Under the pieces are notes generated by a model. It was not told where the DNA came from. It ran no database searches and saw only the letters and a program-made list of their open reading frames with translations. Shown piece after piece: positions 19,701 to 28,905 of a stretch of DNA of 64,000 nt (position 1 is the stretch's first letter; each line of letters opens with the position of its first letter). This DNA is from Polaribacter sp. Z022. GTDB lineage: Bacteria > Bacteroidota > Bacteroidia > Flavobacteriales > Flavobacteriaceae. The position numbers and the translations under genes were made by a program. The DNA lies in contig NZ_JALCZO010000003.1 in the NCBI RefSeq assembly GCF_023555495.1, positions 124,001-188,000 of the forward strand, written 5' to 3'.

Positions 19701-19790
19701 AAAGAAAACGAAGCCAAAACTAACAATTCTGTAACTCCAATTATAGAAGAAGACACTAATAAAAAAGACGCTAAAAAGAATAAAAATTAA
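16719..19790 (+). CDS. Large exported tetratricopeptide-repeat protein
   Basis: The protein has 1023 residues with a signal peptide (MRFVFFKKLFFTCFIFLITFVGFSQ). Almost all the rest is TPR helices: repeated A/G-Y patterns such as YYHLGECYLNLDKKTEALNA near 325 and DDAQIRLGDSYFAIRNYSDA near 543, continuing to about 990. The C-terminal tail is Lys/Glu-rich. TPR proteins of this size in Bacteroidota scaffold envelope complexes. The stop and the next start share one base (TAATG), pairing it with a beta-barrel partner. The complex it serves cannot be told from the sequence. Confidence 0.88.
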   Translation: MRFVFFKKLFFTCFIFLITFVGFSQQTIVDANILTKYNEATRLFNNKAYAAAQKKFIAINKNAALNSNLKSDAAYYDAICAVRLNQPKADKKILTFIEENPNSSKKNKAFFNVANYYFANKKAAYALKWFLKINVDILSKEDRKELNFKMGYAYLVTNNLILAKEQFLPLINDPKYGNDSRYYYGYIAYKLEDYGIAESTLKKIADNDTYRIEISYYLLDISFQAGKFERCVLVGEELIKTVKRKEKSEISKIIGESYFNLKKYSEAIPYLKAYKGKKGKWINTDFYQLGFAYYKQNDFENAISNFNKIIDEKNYVSQNAYYHLGECYLNLDKKTEALNAFKTASEMDFNKKIKQDAALNYAKLSYEAGNPFKSVAEVLQDYLKAYPKSKEYKEINDLVISSFLHQQDYKGALEFLNQKKSKSNLELIPEISLYRGIQLFNERKLKESLPFFIESKKAKEISVKEKAQYWEAETLYRLNNYTEALTKFTTLKKELTSKNEEFTLIDYNLGYCNFKLKDYNNAVTSFYNFLKNSSIDTETKDDAQIRLGDSYFAIRNYSDAIKSYTKVVENSGSNSDYAQYQIGMSYGFTENNNAKIKALTNVVNEYNVSTLKDDALFQLANTYTLIKDNEKAHLAYNRIIEKHPNSIFLPKVLVRKGLLFYNDNKNLDALEKFKETASRFPNSPDAFEAVANARNIYIDEGNLDDYVNWISTLKFINITNAELDNTTFAVAEKKYFDSKNGDEIIDLLTKYTRSFPTGIHKLKANYYLADILFKVKQFEQSIAYYEVVLEEEQNEFSEDSLSKLSQIYLEKNQFNNALPLLDRLEQEAYANENILFAQSNLMKGYYETEAFDLALEYAKKILLRDKLETKLENDAKIIIARTSVKNEDFYTAEEYYTEIERNATGQLKAEALYYNAFFKNQQKEFAESNKIVQNLIANYSSYKYWAVKSYVIMGKNYYGLRDVYQATFVLENIIKNFKQFKDIIEEAEKELKIIKENEAKTNNSVTPIIEEDTNKKDAKKNKN

Positions 19791-21553
19791 TGAAAAAAGG
19801 TTTCACATTATTTTTAACATGTTTTGTTTTTTTGAACTTTTATGCTCAAAAAAAGAAACAACCTATAGACACTGTAAAAACAGAAGTTGTAAATATTGTT
19901 ACAAAATACAACCCTAAAATTGCTGATGCTAAAAAAATAAAAAAGAACCCAAAAATAAAGTTGCTAAAAAAGAATGAAAAGAAAAAATTAGAATACACTA
20001 TTTTTTCTGCTCCTGTTGCTTCTACTTTTATTCCTAAAAGTGGAGCTGTTAAGGGTATTGATGTGGGTATAAAAGAACGCATCTATAAAAATTATTTAGC
20101 ACTTGGATTTGGAAATTATACAACCCCATATTTTGAAACTTACTTGCATCATAGTACACGTTTTAAAAATGAATTTGGTTTTAATGCAAAATATTTAGCT
20201 TCAGAAAACAATGTTAACAACTCTATTTTAGCTAGTAATTTTTCAAATTATAATATTGGCGCTTTTTACAAACAACAAGTCCGTTATTTTGATTGGAAAG
20301 TAAGTTTAAATTCCGAAAGAAAATTATACAATTGGTATGGTTTGCCTAATATTACTTTTTCAGAACCAACAACTAATTCCATTAATCCTGAACAAGAATA
20401 CAATTATTTTGAGCTAATTGGCCATTTCACTTTTAAAGATTCTTATATAGATTATGGAAAAATAAGTGCTACATATTTTACAGATCGTTATAATAGTTCA
20501 GAAATTTTAGCAAATTTTGATTCAAAATTAAATCTCCCTTTATCTTATTTCTTCAGGAATTTAAATGAAATTTCTATTAGAACTAGCATAGAATTTTTAA
20601 AAGGTGAATTTAAATCTAATTATGAAAATAGAAATTCTATTAAATATGCTACAACTACTTTTAAAGTAAAGCCAGAGTACAAAATGTCTTTTCTAAATTT
20701 TAATATAAAAACTGGTCTTCATTTAATTGCCTCTTTAGATCCTGAAAATAATTCCAATAATTTCTTTTTAATACCAGATGTGTTAATTCATGGTCCTATT
20801 TTAAAAAACTATTTAAATATTTACACAGGTCTTTCAGGAGATTTGCATACAAATACATTCAAAAATTTTACAGACGAAAATCCTTATGTTTCTCCTACTC
20901 TTTTTATTACACAAACGTTAGAAAAATCAATTTTATTTATAGGATTAAATGGTAAAATTAATAGCAGTTTAAGTTTTAATTTTAAGGCTAGTAATAAAAC
21001 AGAAGAAGACAAACCACTATTTTTAAGAAATGCTTCTAAATCTGATGGAACCAATAATGCAATTAATGGAAACACATTTAAAGGTTATGAATATGGAAAT
21101 TCTTTTAGCATTTATTATGATGATGTAAAAACTACTACCCTACTTGGTGAAATAGAATATGATTTTTCTAAAAATCTTTCTTTTAGCATTTTAGGAAACT
21201 ATAATATATATACTTTAAAAAACGCTTTAGAAACATGGAATTTACCTTCTATAGAAGCTTCTTTTTCTACCAAATATAAAAAAGCTAAATGGTTTGCTTC
21301 TTCTAATATATTTTATGTGAGTGAAAGACAAGATGCACTTTATAATGCACAATACCCATCTAGCTTTAAAGGAATTGAAACTATAAATGCTTTTGTTGAT
21401 GTAAATTTAAATGGTGGTTACCATTTTAATGATAAATTTTCTGCATTTCTTAAATTAAATAACATATTAAATACAGAGTACCAACGTTTTGCAAATTACA
21501 ATACACAAGGTTTTCAGGTTTTAGGAGGAATTACTTATAAGTTTGATTTTTAA
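19790..21553 (+). CDS. Outer-membrane beta-barrel protein (TonB-receptor-like barrel without plug)
   Basis: The protein has 587 residues with a signal peptide (MKKGFTLFLTCFVFLNFYAQ). A Lys-rich linker follows (residues 40-66), then many alternating amphipathic strands, ending in GITYKFDF with a terminal Phe expected for BAM-inserted barrels. Late motifs such as FLKLNNILNTEYQRFANYN resemble the last strands of TonB-dependent receptors, but no plug domain or TonB box is present. It is translationally coupled to the preceding TPR protein, which suggests a two-component envelope assembly. Confidence 0.82.
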   Translation: MKKGFTLFLTCFVFLNFYAQKKKQPIDTVKTEVVNIVTKYNPKIADAKKIKKNPKIKLLKKNEKKKLEYTIFSAPVASTFIPKSGAVKGIDVGIKERIYKNYLALGFGNYTTPYFETYLHHSTRFKNEFGFNAKYLASENNVNNSILASNFSNYNIGAFYKQQVRYFDWKVSLNSERKLYNWYGLPNITFSEPTTNSINPEQEYNYFELIGHFTFKDSYIDYGKISATYFTDRYNSSEILANFDSKLNLPLSYFFRNLNEISIRTSIEFLKGEFKSNYENRNSIKYATTTFKVKPEYKMSFLNFNIKTGLHLIASLDPENNSNNFFLIPDVLIHGPILKNYLNIYTGLSGDLHTNTFKNFTDENPYVSPTLFITQTLEKSILFIGLNGKINSSLSFNFKASNKTEEDKPLFLRNASKSDGTNNAINGNTFKGYEYGNSFSIYYDDVKTTTLLGEIEYDFSKNLSFSILGNYNIYTLKNALETWNLPSIEASFSTKYKKAKWFASSNIFYVSERQDALYNAQYPSSFKGIETINAFVDVNLNGGYHFNDKFSAFLKLNNILNTEYQRFANYNTQGFQVLGGITYKFDF

Positions 21554-21557
21554 GTAA

Positions 21558-22352
21558 GTGAAAAAAATTATTCATTTTTTAATTATTATACTACTAACAA
21601 TCACAACCCAAATAGGTGGATTGATATATTTAATATCTTTAATTAGTATCTCTAAGCATAAATCAAAATATAAACTTAAAAGGTTTTTGGTATTTATTTT
21701 TATTTATTTAATTTCTACATTTTTTATTATCCCAAAACTTGCACCTAAATTTGGTCGAGTTAAAATTCAAAACACTTATAATTTAGAAGCTCATAATTTT
21801 TTTACAATCATTTGTAATAGAAATTATGTAAAACCAAAACTAAACTCGGTTTTAATTTCTGTTTCTAAAGAAATTAGTAAAGAATTACCAAATATTAAAA
21901 TTACATATTTAGATGCTAATTTCCCTTTTTTTAATGGTTTTCCTCTTCTACCTCACTTGAGCCATAATGATGGTAAAAAAATCGACATTTCATTTATATA
22001 TGAAGACCACAATAAAAAGTTAACAAATCTAAAACCATCAAATAGTGGATATGGGATATTTGTAGAACCTCATAATAAAGAGATAAATCAATCCAAAATC
22101 TGTAAAGACAAAGGATTTTTGCAATATGATTTTACTAAATATTTAACTTTTGGTAGTAATAATAAAAAAGTTAGGCTTTCAAATTATGCTACAAAAAAAC
22201 TCATCAATACAATTGTAGAAAACAAAAAAGTAAGTAAACTTTTTATTGAACCACATCTAAAATTAAGACTTAAAGTCAATAATTCAAAAATTAGATTTCA
22301 TGGTTGTAAAGCTGTTAGACATGATGATCATATTCATTTTCAAATAAAATAA
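21558..22352 (+). CDS. LAS-type murein endopeptidase/carboxypeptidase-like protein
   Basis: The protein has 264 residues. Two or three hydrophobic segments occupy residues 1-60 (likely membrane anchoring). The catalytic part has HNDGKKID (His-x6-Asp) near 137-144 and the C-terminal HDDHIHF with an HxH near 257-261. This is the zinc ligand set of LAS metallopeptidases (MepA, VanY, D-Ala-D-Ala peptidases), which cut peptidoglycan cross-links. It begins 5 bp after the barrel gene, so it belongs to the same operon. The exact bond cleaved is unknown. Confidence 0.72.
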   Translation: MKKIIHFLIIILLTITTQIGGLIYLISLISISKHKSKYKLKRFLVFIFIYLISTFFIIPKLAPKFGRVKIQNTYNLEAHNFFTIICNRNYVKPKLNSVLISVSKEISKELPNIKITYLDANFPFFNGFPLLPHLSHNDGKKIDISFIYEDHNKKLTNLKPSNSGYGIFVEPHNKEINQSKICKDKGFLQYDFTKYLTFGSNNKKVRLSNYATKKLINTIVENKKVSKLFIEPHLKLRLKVNNSKIRFHGCKAVRHDDHIHFQIK

Positions 22353-22401
22353 TTTCTCAATTCATTTTTGTAGATTTATAAAATCTAATAATCTACTTAA
22401 T

Positions 22402-23835
22402 ATGAAAAAACTATCACTCCTACTTTTAGGTTCTATTTTAATTGTTGCTTGTAATCAAAAGCCCGAAAAAAAAGTAAAATCTACAGCATTTTCTTCAGAA
22501 GAAAAAATTGACTCAACAAACATCAAAACGCTATTTAATACTGCTCTTACACAAGGTCAATCTTATGAATGGTTAAGAGATTTAACACAAAATATTGGTG
22601 GTAGATTATCTGGTTCTCCACAAGCTGCTAAAAGTGTAATTTGGGGTAAAAACTTAATGGAAAAAGTTGGTTTAGATTCTGTTTGGTTACAACCTGTTAT
22701 GGTTCCTCATTGGGTTCGTGGAGAAAAAGAGGTTGCCAATTATTCTATAAACGGAAATAAAAAAAATGTTCCAATTTGTGCTTTAGGATTTTCTATTGCA
22801 ACTCCAAAAAATGGTGTAACTGCAGAAGTTATTGAAGTTAAAAGTATAGAAGAAGCTAAAGCTCTTGGAAACAAAATGAAAGGTAAAATTGTATTTTTTA
22901 ATCGTCCATTCGACAATACATTAATCAATACTTTTAGAGCTTATGGTGGTTGTGTAGATCAAAGAGTTGCAGGTGCAGCAATTTGTGGAGAATTTGACGC
23001 AAAAGGCGTAATTGTACGTTCTATGACAAATGGTATTGATGATTATCCTCATACAGGTACAATGAGTTATAGAAACTTACCTAAAGACAAATACATACCA
23101 ACTGCAGCAATAAGTAGTAGAGCTGCTAATATTTTAAGTGAAGATTTAAAAACAAATCCTAATTTAAAATTTTACTTTAAACAAAATTGTAAAACTTTAC
23201 CTGATGCTCCTTCTTTTAATGTTGTTGGGGAAATTAAAGGAACTGAAACTCCAGAAAATATTATGGTTGTTGGTGGTCATTTAGATTCTTGGGACTTAGG
23301 TGAAGGTGCTCATGATGATGGAACAGGAATTGTTCAATCATTAGAAGTTGCCTATTTATTCAAGAAAAATAACATTAAACCTAAAAATACTTTAAGAGTT
23401 GTATTTTTTATGAATGAAGAAAATGGAACAAGAGGTGCAAAAAAATACGCTGAATTAGCCAAATTAAATAAAGAAAATCATATTGGTGGTTTAGAGTCTG
23501 ATGCAGGTGGTCATACACCTAGAGGTTTTTCTATTGATGCAAATTCTGTAAATACAAAATTGTTACAAAGTTGGAAAAAATTATTATCTCCTTATGGATT
23601 GCATGATTTAGACAAGGGTGGTTCTGGTGCAGATATTAGTCCATTAAAAGGAGAAAATGTAACACTTGTTGGCTACAGACCAGATTCTCAACGTTATTTT
23701 GATTATCATCATACAAGTACAGATACTTTTGACAAAGTAAACAAAAGAGAATTAGAAATGGGTAGCGCTTCTATGGCTAGTATTATTTATTTAATGGATA
23801 AATATTTATACAACAACACACCTGTAAAACCCTAA
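22402..23835 (+). CDS. M28 family peptidase with PA domain, lipoprotein
   Basis: The protein has 477 residues, a lipoprotein with Cys17 in LIVAC. A PA-like domain (about 115-265, e.g. MKGKIVFFNRPF) is inserted before the di-zinc peptidase domain. Ligands are visible: His293 (GGHLDSWD), Asp305 (HDDGTG), and catalytic/ligand Glu339-Glu340 (NEENG). Then come GLESDAGGHTPRGF and a final HHTSTDTFDKV. It resembles carboxypeptidase Q-type dipeptidases. It is envelope-anchored, and the amidohydrolase gene follows 9 bp later. Confidence 0.9.
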   Translation: MKKLSLLLLGSILIVACNQKPEKKVKSTAFSSEEKIDSTNIKTLFNTALTQGQSYEWLRDLTQNIGGRLSGSPQAAKSVIWGKNLMEKVGLDSVWLQPVMVPHWVRGEKEVANYSINGNKKNVPICALGFSIATPKNGVTAEVIEVKSIEEAKALGNKMKGKIVFFNRPFDNTLINTFRAYGGCVDQRVAGAAICGEFDAKGVIVRSMTNGIDDYPHTGTMSYRNLPKDKYIPTAAISSRAANILSEDLKTNPNLKFYFKQNCKTLPDAPSFNVVGEIKGTETPENIMVVGGHLDSWDLGEGAHDDGTGIVQSLEVAYLFKKNNIKPKNTLRVVFFMNEENGTRGAKKYAELAKLNKENHIGGLESDAGGHTPRGFSIDANSVNTKLLQSWKKLLSPYGLHDLDKGGSGADISPLKGENVTLVGYRPDSQRYFDYHHTSTDTFDKVNKRELEMGSASMASIIYLMDKYLYNNTPVKP

Positions 23836-23844
23836 ATTAAAGTC

Positions 23845-25467
23845 ATGAAAAAAATATTTTTATACTTTTTAACCATCAGTTTATTTGCTTTTTGTAAAAA
23901 ACAAGATGCAGATATTATAATTTTAAACTCTAACACCTATACTGTTAATAATAACTTTGACAAAGCTGAAGCTTTTGCTATTAAAGATGGAAAATTTATT
24001 GCTGTAGGCACTAATGATGAAATTCAGAAAAATTATTCTTCATCAAACATTATAGATGCTAAAAATAAAACCATTGTACCAGGATTAATAGATGCTCATT
24101 GTCATTTTTACGGTTTAGGTATGCAACAACAAAAAGTAAATTTAAGAGGCACTAAAAGTTATGAAGAAGTATTACAAAAGTTAGTAGACTTTCAAAAAGA
24201 AAAAGGTGCTAACTTTATTACTGGTCGTGGTTGGGACCAAAATGATTGGAAAGTAAAGGTGTTTCCTACTAAAGAAAAATTAGATCAATTATTTCCAACA
24301 ATTCCTGTTGCTGTTAGAAGAGTAGATGGTCATGCTTTATTAGTTAATGAAGCCGCATTAAATTATTCTGGGTTATCTAGTACAAATTTTCCACAAAGTG
24401 TAACTGGAGGTGAATTTCATCAAAAAGACGGAAAATTAACAGGTATTTTAATAGATGCAGCAATGGATTTTATCAAAACTCCAAATTCAACTAAAAAAGA
24501 AGTCGTTCAAGGATTATTAGATGCTCAAAAAATATCTTTTTCTTATGGGTTAACAACTGTAGATGATGCTGGTTTAGATAAAAATGTTATTGAATTAATT
24601 GATAGTTTACAACAAGTTGGAAGTTTAAAAATGCGTGTTTATGCTATGGTTTCTGCAGACAAGCAAAAACAAATTGATTATTATATTAAAAAAGGTATTT
24701 ATAAAACAGACAGATTAAATGTACGCTCTTTTAAAGTTTATGGTGATGGCGCTTTAGGCTCTAGAGGTGCAGCCATGAAGAAACCATATTCAGACAGAGA
24801 AAATCATTTTGGTGCTTTAATTTATTCACCAGAAAGATATCAAGAAATTGCAAAACAAATTGCAGCTTCAGAATTTCAAATGAACACTCATGCAATTGGA
24901 GACTCTGCAAATACGTGGTTATTAAAAACGTACAAAGATGTTTTAAAAGACGCAAAAAACAGACGTTGGAGAATAGAACATGCTCAAATTATTGCTCCAG
25001 AAGATTTTGATAAATTCGACAACATCATACCTTCTGTTCAACCTACACATGCTACTTCAGATATGTATTGGGCAGAAGATAGAGTTGGAAATAAAAGAAT
25101 AAAAGGTGCTTACGCTTATAAAAATTTATTAGGTAAATATGGTAAAATAGCCTTGGGAACAGATTTTCCTGTAGAACAAGTAAGTCCTTTTTTAACTTTT
25201 TATGCAGCTACTTTTAGAAAAGATATTCATAATTATCCAGAAAATGGATATCAAATGGAAAATGCTTTAACTAGAGAAGAAACCTTAAAAGGAATGACTG
25301 TTTGGGCTGCATATTCTAATTTTGAAGAAAATGAAAAAGGCTCTATTGAAGTTGGAAAATTTGCAGATTTTGTGGTTTTAAATCAAAATATAATGGAAAT
25401 TGATGGAGATAAAATTCCTGAAACAAAAGTTATTTCTACTTATGTAAATGGAGAAAAAGTTTATTAA
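23845..25467 (+). CDS. Amidohydrolase family protein (YtcJ-like)
   Basis: The protein has 540 residues. A lipoprotein-like start (SLFAFC, Cys17) is followed by a beta-sandwich start (DADIIILNSNTYTVN). Metal motif HCH is in VPGLIDAHCHFYGLG (about 79-93), a THAIGDSANTW motif is near 350, and GTDFPVEQVSP is near 440. The family hydrolyses amide or ring bonds with one or two zinc ions. YtcJ-type members have undefined substrates. It is likely envelope-located and co-transcribed with the M28 peptidase, so peptide or amide turnover is a reasonable inference. Confidence 0.85.
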   Translation: MKKIFLYFLTISLFAFCKKQDADIIILNSNTYTVNNNFDKAEAFAIKDGKFIAVGTNDEIQKNYSSSNIIDAKNKTIVPGLIDAHCHFYGLGMQQQKVNLRGTKSYEEVLQKLVDFQKEKGANFITGRGWDQNDWKVKVFPTKEKLDQLFPTIPVAVRRVDGHALLVNEAALNYSGLSSTNFPQSVTGGEFHQKDGKLTGILIDAAMDFIKTPNSTKKEVVQGLLDAQKISFSYGLTTVDDAGLDKNVIELIDSLQQVGSLKMRVYAMVSADKQKQIDYYIKKGIYKTDRLNVRSFKVYGDGALGSRGAAMKKPYSDRENHFGALIYSPERYQEIAKQIAASEFQMNTHAIGDSANTWLLKTYKDVLKDAKNRRWRIEHAQIIAPEDFDKFDNIIPSVQPTHATSDMYWAEDRVGNKRIKGAYAYKNLLGKYGKIALGTDFPVEQVSPFLTFYAATFRKDIHNYPENGYQMENALTREETLKGMTVWAAYSNFEENEKGSIEVGKFADFVVLNQNIMEIDGDKIPETKVISTYVNGEKVY

Positions 25468-25481
25468 TTAATTTTTTACAC

Positions 25482-25508
25482 GAAACTAAATTTGTTTCAC
25501 TTTTTTAA
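25482..25508 (+). terminator. Weak terminator after amidohydrolase
   Basis: A short stem, GAAAC-TAAATTT-GTTTC, is followed by ACTTTTTT on the plus strand. It overlaps the 3' end of the convergent FUSC gene. Confidence 0.4.
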
Positions 25509-27702
25509 CAAGATTATCAGATAAGTTGTATAACCATCTTAATTCTTCAAAAACCAATTGAGTTTCGTGTAATTGTTCTTTTGTTTCTTTAGAAATGGGT
25601 AATCCTTTTTCAATTTCTACATCTCTTTGTGATGAAAGACTTTGAAAATTATCTATATAATTCTTTTTTGCATTTAGTAAATCATCATTTTTTAAATAAC
25701 TCTCAACATCTTTGTTATTTAAAACATTAATAGCGTTTTCTAAATTAGACAAAATATGTTTTACAAAGACTTCGAATTGAACAGGAACTTCACCAGTTTT
25801 ATTAGTTCTAAAAAACATTCCTAAAGAAGAAAGTGCTGATAAATAAGTATTACATATTGTAATTAACTCATAAATTGTTGCTACATTTTTCTGTTTAGAT
25901 TTTGGTTCTTGTACTAATCTTTGATATGCTGCATTAAGGTTTCCTACTTGTAAAAAAGCTTCTTTCCTTGCTAGTTTTAGTTCTGTTGATGCTTCTCCTT
26001 TTACATGATATAAATTATCAATTTGCTTTAAATAATCTGAAAAACCATTTAAAGAATTACTAAAAAATTCTTTAATACTTTTAGCTTCCCAAGCTGGCCA
26101 AAATAAATAATTACCAATAAAAGCTAAAGTAGATCCAATTAAAGTATCATAAACTCTAAACTCAATTACAGTTAAAATATTTGGATGAATTGTTGCGTAC
26201 ATAAAAATTACATACAATGTTATAAATGCAGCTCCATTTCTATAATTTTGCTTTACCAAAGAAAAACCTATAATTAATGATAAAGAAGCAATTAAAATAT
26301 AGACAACTATATTTTGAGTTAGAAAAATTATTCCTATTCCAACTGCTGCTCCAATTAAAGTACCTACTACTCTACTCTTAGATCTTTCTTTAGTTAAACT
26401 ATAACTTGGTCTCATAATTACCACAATAGTTAATAAAATCCAATAAGGTTGTTGTAACTCTAAGGTTAAACCAACAATATAACCAATTAACATGGTTAAG
26501 GTCAATCTTAAAGAATGTCTAAAAATTGGAGCTTTGAAACTGAAGTTAGATTTTAATTTTCTAAAATCATAATCTTGAGGAGTTATAAACTGTTCTGCAT
26601 CTTTTATTCCTCTAATTGTATCATTCTTAGAATAGTTGTTTAATATTCTAAAAATATCTTGCAAGTTATTTAATTGTTTTTCTTGATATGCTTTAAAATT
26701 TAATAAGAGTATTACTCCTTCTCTAGATTCTTGCAACCCCACATTAACTTTATAAATTTCTATATGATTATGAATCTTTTTAAGTAATACTTTATAAGTG
26801 TTATTAATTTCAAGTTTTTCTTCTTTTAAAATTACTTTAGAAATGTGCATTAATCTTTCAGAAATTTCAAATATTAAAACTTTAAATTCATCTAATTTTT
26901 CAATATGCTCGTTAAATAAATCATCAAACTTATTATAATCAACTGTATTAGAAATAGCCAATTCATAAATTTCAATTATTTTAGAAAATATTAATTGCTG
27001 ACGCCTAATTCTATTACTAAATCCAGAGCTTAACCTTTTTTCTAAAATAACTTCTCTAATCGTTTCGTGAAGCTCATTTAACTCAGTTTGAAGTTTAAAG
27101 TTTTGTTCTAAAAGTTTACTTCTATCATGTTGTTCTACTAACAACTTTCCTCTAATTCTAATAAATTCTGAAGTTTTTTCTAGTAATTCTACAAAAAGAT
27201 AATCCGTTTGAACTTGAGGCCATAATAATTGAGTAGAAATTGTTAAAAACAAATACCAAATACCACCTAAAACAATAAATAAAGAATGTTGAAAAATAGA
27301 AATTTCTACACTTTGGTAAGCAAATGCCAAAACCAAAGATAATAAGCCTGCTAATGATACTAAAGAAGCTCTAAAACCAAATACAGAAATATAAGAAACT
27401 GTAAAAACTAAAACAATTAGCAGAGGTATAATTAATATTAAAGAACTACTAAAATATCCAACTAATAAAGTGATTACAAAAACTAAAACTATAGAAGCTA
27501 TTATACCATAAAGTTTATGTTTTAAACTACCATTAATATCTGATGGTGCACAAAAAATTGCACCTAAAGCAATACTAAAACCTATTTCAGGACTATCGAA
27601 AAAATAAACAGATACTAATACAGGAATAGCCATAGCAAAAGCAATTAAAACTGCTTTTATAAAATAGATACTTTTTAAATATCTAATTAACTTTTTTACC
27701 AT
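25486..27702 (-). CDS. FUSC family inner-membrane protein (YccS/YhfK-like)
   Basis: The protein has 738 residues with two blocks of about five to six membrane segments (about 15-155 and 395-530). They are separated and followed by cytoplasmic helical regions. The second block opens with FRHSLRLTLTMLIGYIVGL and contains MRPSYSLTKERSKSRVVGTL, the hallmark of the FUSC-like domain. Relatives are aromatic-acid or p-hydroxybenzoic-acid exporters, but in Bacteroidota the substrate is unknown. It is monocistronic and convergent with the amidohydrolase. Confidence 0.88.
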   Translation of the reverse strand: MVKKLIRYLKSIYFIKAVLIAFAMAIPVLVSVYFFDSPEIGFSIALGAIFCAPSDINGSLKHKLYGIIASIVLVFVITLLVGYFSSSLILIIPLLIVLVFTVSYISVFGFRASLVSLAGLLSLVLAFAYQSVEISIFQHSLFIVLGGIWYLFLTISTQLLWPQVQTDYLFVELLEKTSEFIRIRGKLLVEQHDRSKLLEQNFKLQTELNELHETIREVILEKRLSSGFSNRIRRQQLIFSKIIEIYELAISNTVDYNKFDDLFNEHIEKLDEFKVLIFEISERLMHISKVILKEEKLEINNTYKVLLKKIHNHIEIYKVNVGLQESREGVILLLNFKAYQEKQLNNLQDIFRILNNYSKNDTIRGIKDAEQFITPQDYDFRKLKSNFSFKAPIFRHSLRLTLTMLIGYIVGLTLELQQPYWILLTIVVIMRPSYSLTKERSKSRVVGTLIGAAVGIGIIFLTQNIVVYILIASLSLIIGFSLVKQNYRNGAAFITLYVIFMYATIHPNILTVIEFRVYDTLIGSTLAFIGNYLFWPAWEAKSIKEFFSNSLNGFSDYLKQIDNLYHVKGEASTELKLARKEAFLQVGNLNAAYQRLVQEPKSKQKNVATIYELITICNTYLSALSSLGMFFRTNKTGEVPVQFEVFVKHILSNLENAINVLNNKDVESYLKNDDLLNAKKNYIDNFQSLSSQRDVEIEKGLPISKETKEQLHETQLVFEELRWLYNLSDNLVKKVKQI

Positions 27703-27876
27703 AACGTTTAATAAACTTCAAATTTAAGAAGTATTTTTAAGGCACCTATTATAATTTAAAATATTTAAACTTAAATTAATATTTCTAAAAAAACACAAAA
27801 TATAACTTATTAAAAAAAGAAAAGATTATTTAAAAATAATCAAAGTATATTCGCTTTAAATTTAATTCTTATAAAA

Positions 27877-28707
27877 ATGAAATCTTACATTTACCTACTT
27901 TTTTCAATATTCATTTTAAGCTCTTGTTCTAATGATGACAACAGTTTTGAACCTCAAAATGAAGAAGATATTTTAAATTATATTGAAGAAAAAAACTTAA
28001 ATGCATCTAAAACAACTTCTGGTTTATATTATATAATTAAAAATGAAGGAACTGGACAAAGACCTACTGAAAACTCTGTTGTAAATATTGATTATGCAGG
28101 ATATTATTTAGATGGAGGTTTGATTTTTGAAGGTAATTCTGCTATTCTAGATTTAAGCACAATAATTGAAGGGTTAAAAGAGGGAATACAACTTTTTAAA
28201 GAAGGTGGTGAAGGAACTTTAATCATTCCTTCAGAACTTGCCTATGGTACAGCTGGTAATAGTAATGCTTCAATTCCTGGAGGAGCAGTATTGGTTTTTG
28301 ATATAAAACTTACAATTGCAGATTATGTTTCTCAAAATGAAACTGCAATTTTAAAATATATTAATGATAATAATATTACTAATGCTATAAAAAGTGATTC
28401 TGGTTTATATTATGTCATTAATAAGGAAGGAACAGGAGAACAACCAACAAATACTTCTAATGTAACAGTTGCTTATAAAGGTTATTTTTTAGATGATACA
28501 ATCTTTGACCAAAGTAGTTCTGATGGAGTTTCTTTCAACTTAAATCAAGTAATTGCAGGATGGTCAGAAGGAATCACTTATTTTAAAGAGGGTGGTGAAG
28601 GAACTTTATTAATTCCTTTTAACTTAGGATATGGAATAAATGGAAGTGGCTCAATTCCTGGAGGTGAAGTCCTCATTTTTGATGTTAGCCTACTTAAAGT
28701 AAATTAG
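27877..28707 (+). CDS. Tandem FKBP-type peptidyl-prolyl isomerase lipoprotein
   Basis: The protein has 276 residues, a lipoprotein with LSSCSNDD at the cleavage site (Cys17). Two FKBP domains follow (about 45-150 and 165-275). Each has the opening SGLYYxIxxEGTGxxPT, the FKEGGEGTLxIP loop and a terminal GGxVLxFD strand. Each is preceded by a short helical linker ending in I. The second domain is slightly shorter. It probably assists folding of envelope proteins. It ends at a hairpin at 28716-28748. Confidence 0.9.
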   Translation: MKSYIYLLFSIFILSSCSNDDNSFEPQNEEDILNYIEEKNLNASKTTSGLYYIIKNEGTGQRPTENSVVNIDYAGYYLDGGLIFEGNSAILDLSTIIEGLKEGIQLFKEGGEGTLIIPSELAYGTAGNSNASIPGGAVLVFDIKLTIADYVSQNETAILKYINDNNITNAIKSDSGLYYVINKEGTGEQPTNTSNVTVAYKGYFLDDTIFDQSSSDGVSFNLNQVIAGWSEGITYFKEGGEGTLLIPFNLGYGINGSGSIPGGEVLIFDVSLLKVN

Positions 28708-28715
28708 AAAATTTT

Positions 28716-28748
28716 AAAAAAGTGAAACTTATTAAGTTTCGTTTTTTT
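28716..28748 (+). terminator. Terminator after tandem FKBP gene
   Basis: A stem, AAAAAAGTGAAACTT / AAGTTTCGTTTTTTT with two wobble pairs, and a T-run. It is the first of three related hairpins sharing the GAAACT/AGTTTC core. Confidence 0.75.
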
Positions 28749-28842
28749 TTGCTCATTATTTTCATTAATCTCAAAAAAATTAAACCTATATCTTTAATAA
28801 ACAGACTAATAAATTAAAGTTTCATAAATTAATTAATTTCCC

Positions 28843-28877
28843 TATATTTGGTAAACCACTTTGGTTTACCAAATATA
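28843..28877 (+). promoter_or_regulatory. Perfect 16-bp inverted repeat overlapping a -7 box
   Basis: Left arm TATATTTGGTAAACCA (28843-28858) and right arm TGGTTTACCAAATATA (28862-28877) flank CTT. The first 8 bases are themselves a TAnnTTTG promoter box. The ATG of the discoidin gene is 28 bp further on. It is likely an operator covering the transcription start, or an mRNA 5' hairpin. No T-run follows, so it is not a terminator. Confidence 0.6.
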
Positions 28878-28905
28878 TTAACTAAAACTTAAATCTATCG
28901 AAAAA

